Assembly: GCA_945865635.1 (NCBI GenBank)
Contig: CAMBEP010000004.1
Coordinates: 89,703-153,702, forward strand
Reading direction: 5' to 3'
DNA from: Candidatus Kuenenia stuttgartensis
GTDB lineage: Bacteria > Planctomycetota > Planctomycetia > Isosphaerales > Isosphaeraceae
Length of the DNA stretch: 64,000 nt
Made by a program: the position numbers and the translations under genes. The notes beneath the pieces were generated by a model, which saw nothing but the letters and a program-made list of their open reading frames with translations, had not been told where the DNA came from and searched no databases. Of the stretch, positions 62,186 through 64,000 are shown piece by piece. How positions within the stretch are numbered: the stretch's first letter is position 1; each line of letters opens with the position of its first letter.

Positions 62186-63697
62186 ATGTCTAACAACGAC
62201 CTTCTCCTGGGCCTGGATTTCGGTACCCAAAGTGTGCGCGCGGCTCTGGTGCGTCCTGATGGCCAGATTGTCGCCTTTGGCAAGTCAGACCTGGCCACCA
62301 CCTATCCCAAGCCAGCCTGGGCAGAACAAAGCCCCGACGAATGGTGGAGCGGGCTGGCCAAGGCCGTGCATGAAGCCCTCGCCGCCGCCAATGCCCGCCC
62401 GGAACAAATTCGCGGCATCGGCCTTGATACCACCGCTTGCACTGTCGTCGCCAGTCGTGCCGACGGGACAGTCCTCCGCCCTGCCCTTTTGTGGATGGAT
62501 CAGCGATCCGCCGCCGAAGCCGACCAAATTTCTGCCACCAACGACCCTGTCCTGAAATATGTCTCCGGCAAAGTCAGCCCGGAATGGATGCTGCCCAAGG
62601 CTTTGTGGCTGAAGCACAACGAGCCCGAAAATTATAAGGCCGCAGAAAGGCTTGTGGAATGCACAGACTGGATGATGTTCAAGCTCACTGGCCAATGGAC
62701 ACTGGCCCTGAATCATGTGGCCGTGAAGTGGAATTATGCCAAGCCCGACGGCGGCTGGCCTGTTCAGATGATTGAAGCCGTGGGCCTGGGCGATATTTTT
62801 GCCAAATGGCCTGAAGAGATTGTGCCGCTTGGCCGTGGCCATGGAGCATTGTCAGCAAAATCGGCTGAACATCTTGGCCTGATTGCCGGAACGCCGGTGG
62901 CACAAGGCGGGATTGACGCCTATTTGGGCATGCTTGGCATGGGTGCCACGGCCAATGGCGATGTGGCTGTGATTGTGGGCTCAAGCACCTGCCACCTGGC
63001 CCAGTCGAAGGCGGGCGTGTTTGGTTCAGGGGCCGCTGGCTGCTATCCTGAAGCCACTGTCGAAGGCCTTTATACGCTGGAAGCCGGCCAGACGGCAACC
63101 GGCTCGATTCTCGACTGGTTCCGCCGCCACCTGGCCCACTCGCAGGCTGAAGAAGCGGCCAAGCGTGGCGTTTCTGTTTATCAGGTGCTTGACGAACAAG
63201 CCGCTCAGGTACCTGCCGGCTGCGAGGGCCTGACCGCCCGCGACGACTGGCAGGGAAATCGCTCTCCCTTCAAAAACCCGGCGGCCCGCGGCGCCTGGAC
63301 TGGTCTTTCACTGGCCCACTCACCGGCCCACATGTTCCGCTCCATTTATGAAGCCACAGCCTTGGGCACGCGTCAAATTCTGGAAGATGCCGCCCGGTTC
63401 GGGCTTGAGGTCAACCGCATCTTCCTGGGCGGAGGGGGTGCAAAATCGGCACTCTGGACACAGATCCATGCCGACTCAATCGGCAAGCCGATTCACATAC
63501 CCGCAGAAAGCGAGTCGTGTGCCTTGGGTTCAGCCATGGCAGCAGGCTTGGCCGCCGGAATTTATTCAGACTTTGACGCTGCATCAGCTGGCATGGTGCG
63601 CATTGAAAAAGTGGTCGAGCCAAATGCTGCGATGAAGCCTATCTACGACGAAGTTTTTGCGCGTTACAAGAATGCCTATGATCGATTGAATGGATGA
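62186..63697 (+). CDS. FGGY-family carbohydrate kinase
   Basis: A sugar kinase of 503 residues. The ATP/sugar motifs are LLGLDFGTQSVRAALV at the N terminus, GIGLDTTACTVVASRADGTV, LLWMDQRS, and IFLGGGGAKSALWTQIHADS with ESCALGSAMAAGLAAG near the end. VAQGGIDAYLGMLGMGATAN carries the catalytic Asp. TLEAGQTATGSILDWFRRHL is closer to pentulose kinases of the ribulokinase-like group than to glycerol kinase; xylulokinase remains possible. No sugar isomerase or transporter genes are adjacent. Start ATG 62186 has only a weak upstream purine stretch. Confidence 0.85.
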   Translation: MSNNDLLLGLDFGTQSVRAALVRPDGQIVAFGKSDLATTYPKPAWAEQSPDEWWSGLAKAVHEALAAANARPEQIRGIGLDTTACTVVASRADGTVLRPALLWMDQRSAAEADQISATNDPVLKYVSGKVSPEWMLPKALWLKHNEPENYKAAERLVECTDWMMFKLTGQWTLALNHVAVKWNYAKPDGGWPVQMIEAVGLGDIFAKWPEEIVPLGRGHGALSAKSAEHLGLIAGTPVAQGGIDAYLGMLGMGATANGDVAVIVGSSTCHLAQSKAGVFGSGAAGCYPEATVEGLYTLEAGQTATGSILDWFRRHLAHSQAEEAAKRGVSVYQVLDEQAAQVPAGCEGLTARDDWQGNRSPFKNPAARGAWTGLSLAHSPAHMFRSIYEATALGTRQILEDAARFGLEVNRIFLGGGGAKSALWTQIHADSIGKPIHIPAESESCALGSAMAAGLAAGIYSDFDAASAGMVRIEKVVEPNAAMKPIYDEVFARYKNAYDRLNG

Positions 63698-63798
63698 TTG
63701 TAGTATCGAGTTTATGGATTAAACTGCCCCAATCCCGGCGGTTTTTAGCCGGGCTTGTGGGAAAGTTATTGTGGCAGAGAAAAATGCGGTGCTATATA

Positions 63799-63855
63799 CT
63801 CTTCGCGACCATTAATGACACTTTTTGATCGCGACGATGCCGGAGGCATCGCAGC
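63799..63855. mobile_element. MITE-like element, copy C, interrupted
   Basis: The first 57 bases of a third copy, in the opposite orientation to copies A and B. It starts with CTCTTCGCGACCATTAATGA after TA (63797-63798) and runs through the hairpin CGATGCC-GGA-GGCATCG to CAGC. There the match to the complement of copy A stops, and a group II intron-like sequence begins. The rest of the element is expected beyond the intron, outside the window. Confidence 0.75.
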
Positions 63856-64000
63856 GTGCGGTTCAAAGTGTGTGAAGTCAGAGAGGTGCAAGTCTTCTTC
63901 AGATGAAAGGTCCAACGTCTGTAGCCAAAGGTAACTGCGTCGCCGCGAGGCGGGGTGGGGAGCAACCAGCGGCGAAACGTCAGTCCGTAACGCAAGTAAA
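63856..64000 (+). mobile_element. 5' end of a group II intron
   Basis: The sequence starts with GTGCG, the usual 5' end of bacterial group II introns, and contains stretches typical of domain I: GTGAAGTCAGAGAGGTGCAA and CGTAACGCAAGTAAA. It begins four bases after a hairpin in copy C of the MITE-like element. Insertion after a hairpin is known for class C introns; the class here cannot be fixed because the catalytic domain V and any intron-encoded reverse transcriptase lie outside the window. Confidence 0.7.

Overview
The window looks like a chromosomal segment of a planctomycete (Planctomycetota, probably class Planctomycetia). This is inferred from the gene families rather than from a marker gene. 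The clues are a secreted DUF1080 protein, a squalene-cyclase-fold/HEAT protein, an FHA plus PQQ-propeller membrane protein, a LodA/LodB pair, DUF309, many Tat or Sec leaders, moderately high G+C, and frequent ATGA stop/start overlaps. No rRNA, tRNA or CRISPR array was found.

Layout. Positions 1-2354 hold most of secA on the minus strand, cut by the window edge. Positions 2708-7606 form a plus-strand run: a PhnP-like metallo-hydrolase, a UAP1-like sugar-nucleotide pyrophosphorylase, mannose-1-phosphate guanylyltransferase, RuvX and an SDR protein. Positions 7798-10787 carry a LodA-like quinoprotein oxidase and its LodB-like flavoprotein. Positions 10870-16273 hold a PAS-GGDEF cyclase, a RlmI-like methyltransferase, a DtxR/MntR-type regulator, glycine oxidase ThiO and two unknown small proteins. 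Positions 16359-27698 form a tightly packed operon of exported or membrane proteins without an assigned function. Positions 27974-32031 encode a Tat-exported molybdenum hydroxylase of three subunits plus a small Cys-rich protein, closed by a terminator.

The accessory part runs from about 32.3 to 45.7 kb. It contains a MmeI-like (type IIL) restriction-modification gene with an in-frame TAA exactly between nuclease and methyltransferase parts and an A+T-rich inner segment. It also contains an unknown 469-aa protein and two copies of a 258-260 bp palindromic element with inverted ends and TA flanks (MITE-like). Between them lies a minus-strand operon for C4 metabolism (SDR, CoA-transferase, thiolase, GntP permease, then a DUF4442 thioesterase), plus a sulfurtransferase and a GbsR/MarR regulator. 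A secreted PHB-depolymerase-like esterase follows at 45.7 kb.

Positions 47356-63697 are mostly housekeeping: an enoyl reductase-like MDR, Nif3, PabC and PabB (one operon), a sugar-phosphate isomerase-like TIM barrel, a phosphodiesterase-like protein abutting a DUF309 gene start to start, leucyl aminopeptidase, a PEGA lipoprotein, a nitrilase-family amidohydrolase, asparagine synthetase, D-aminoacyl-tRNA deacylase and an FGGY sugar kinase. At the right edge a third copy of the MITE-like element is interrupted, four bases after a hairpin, by what reads as the 5' end of a group II intron that continues outside the window.
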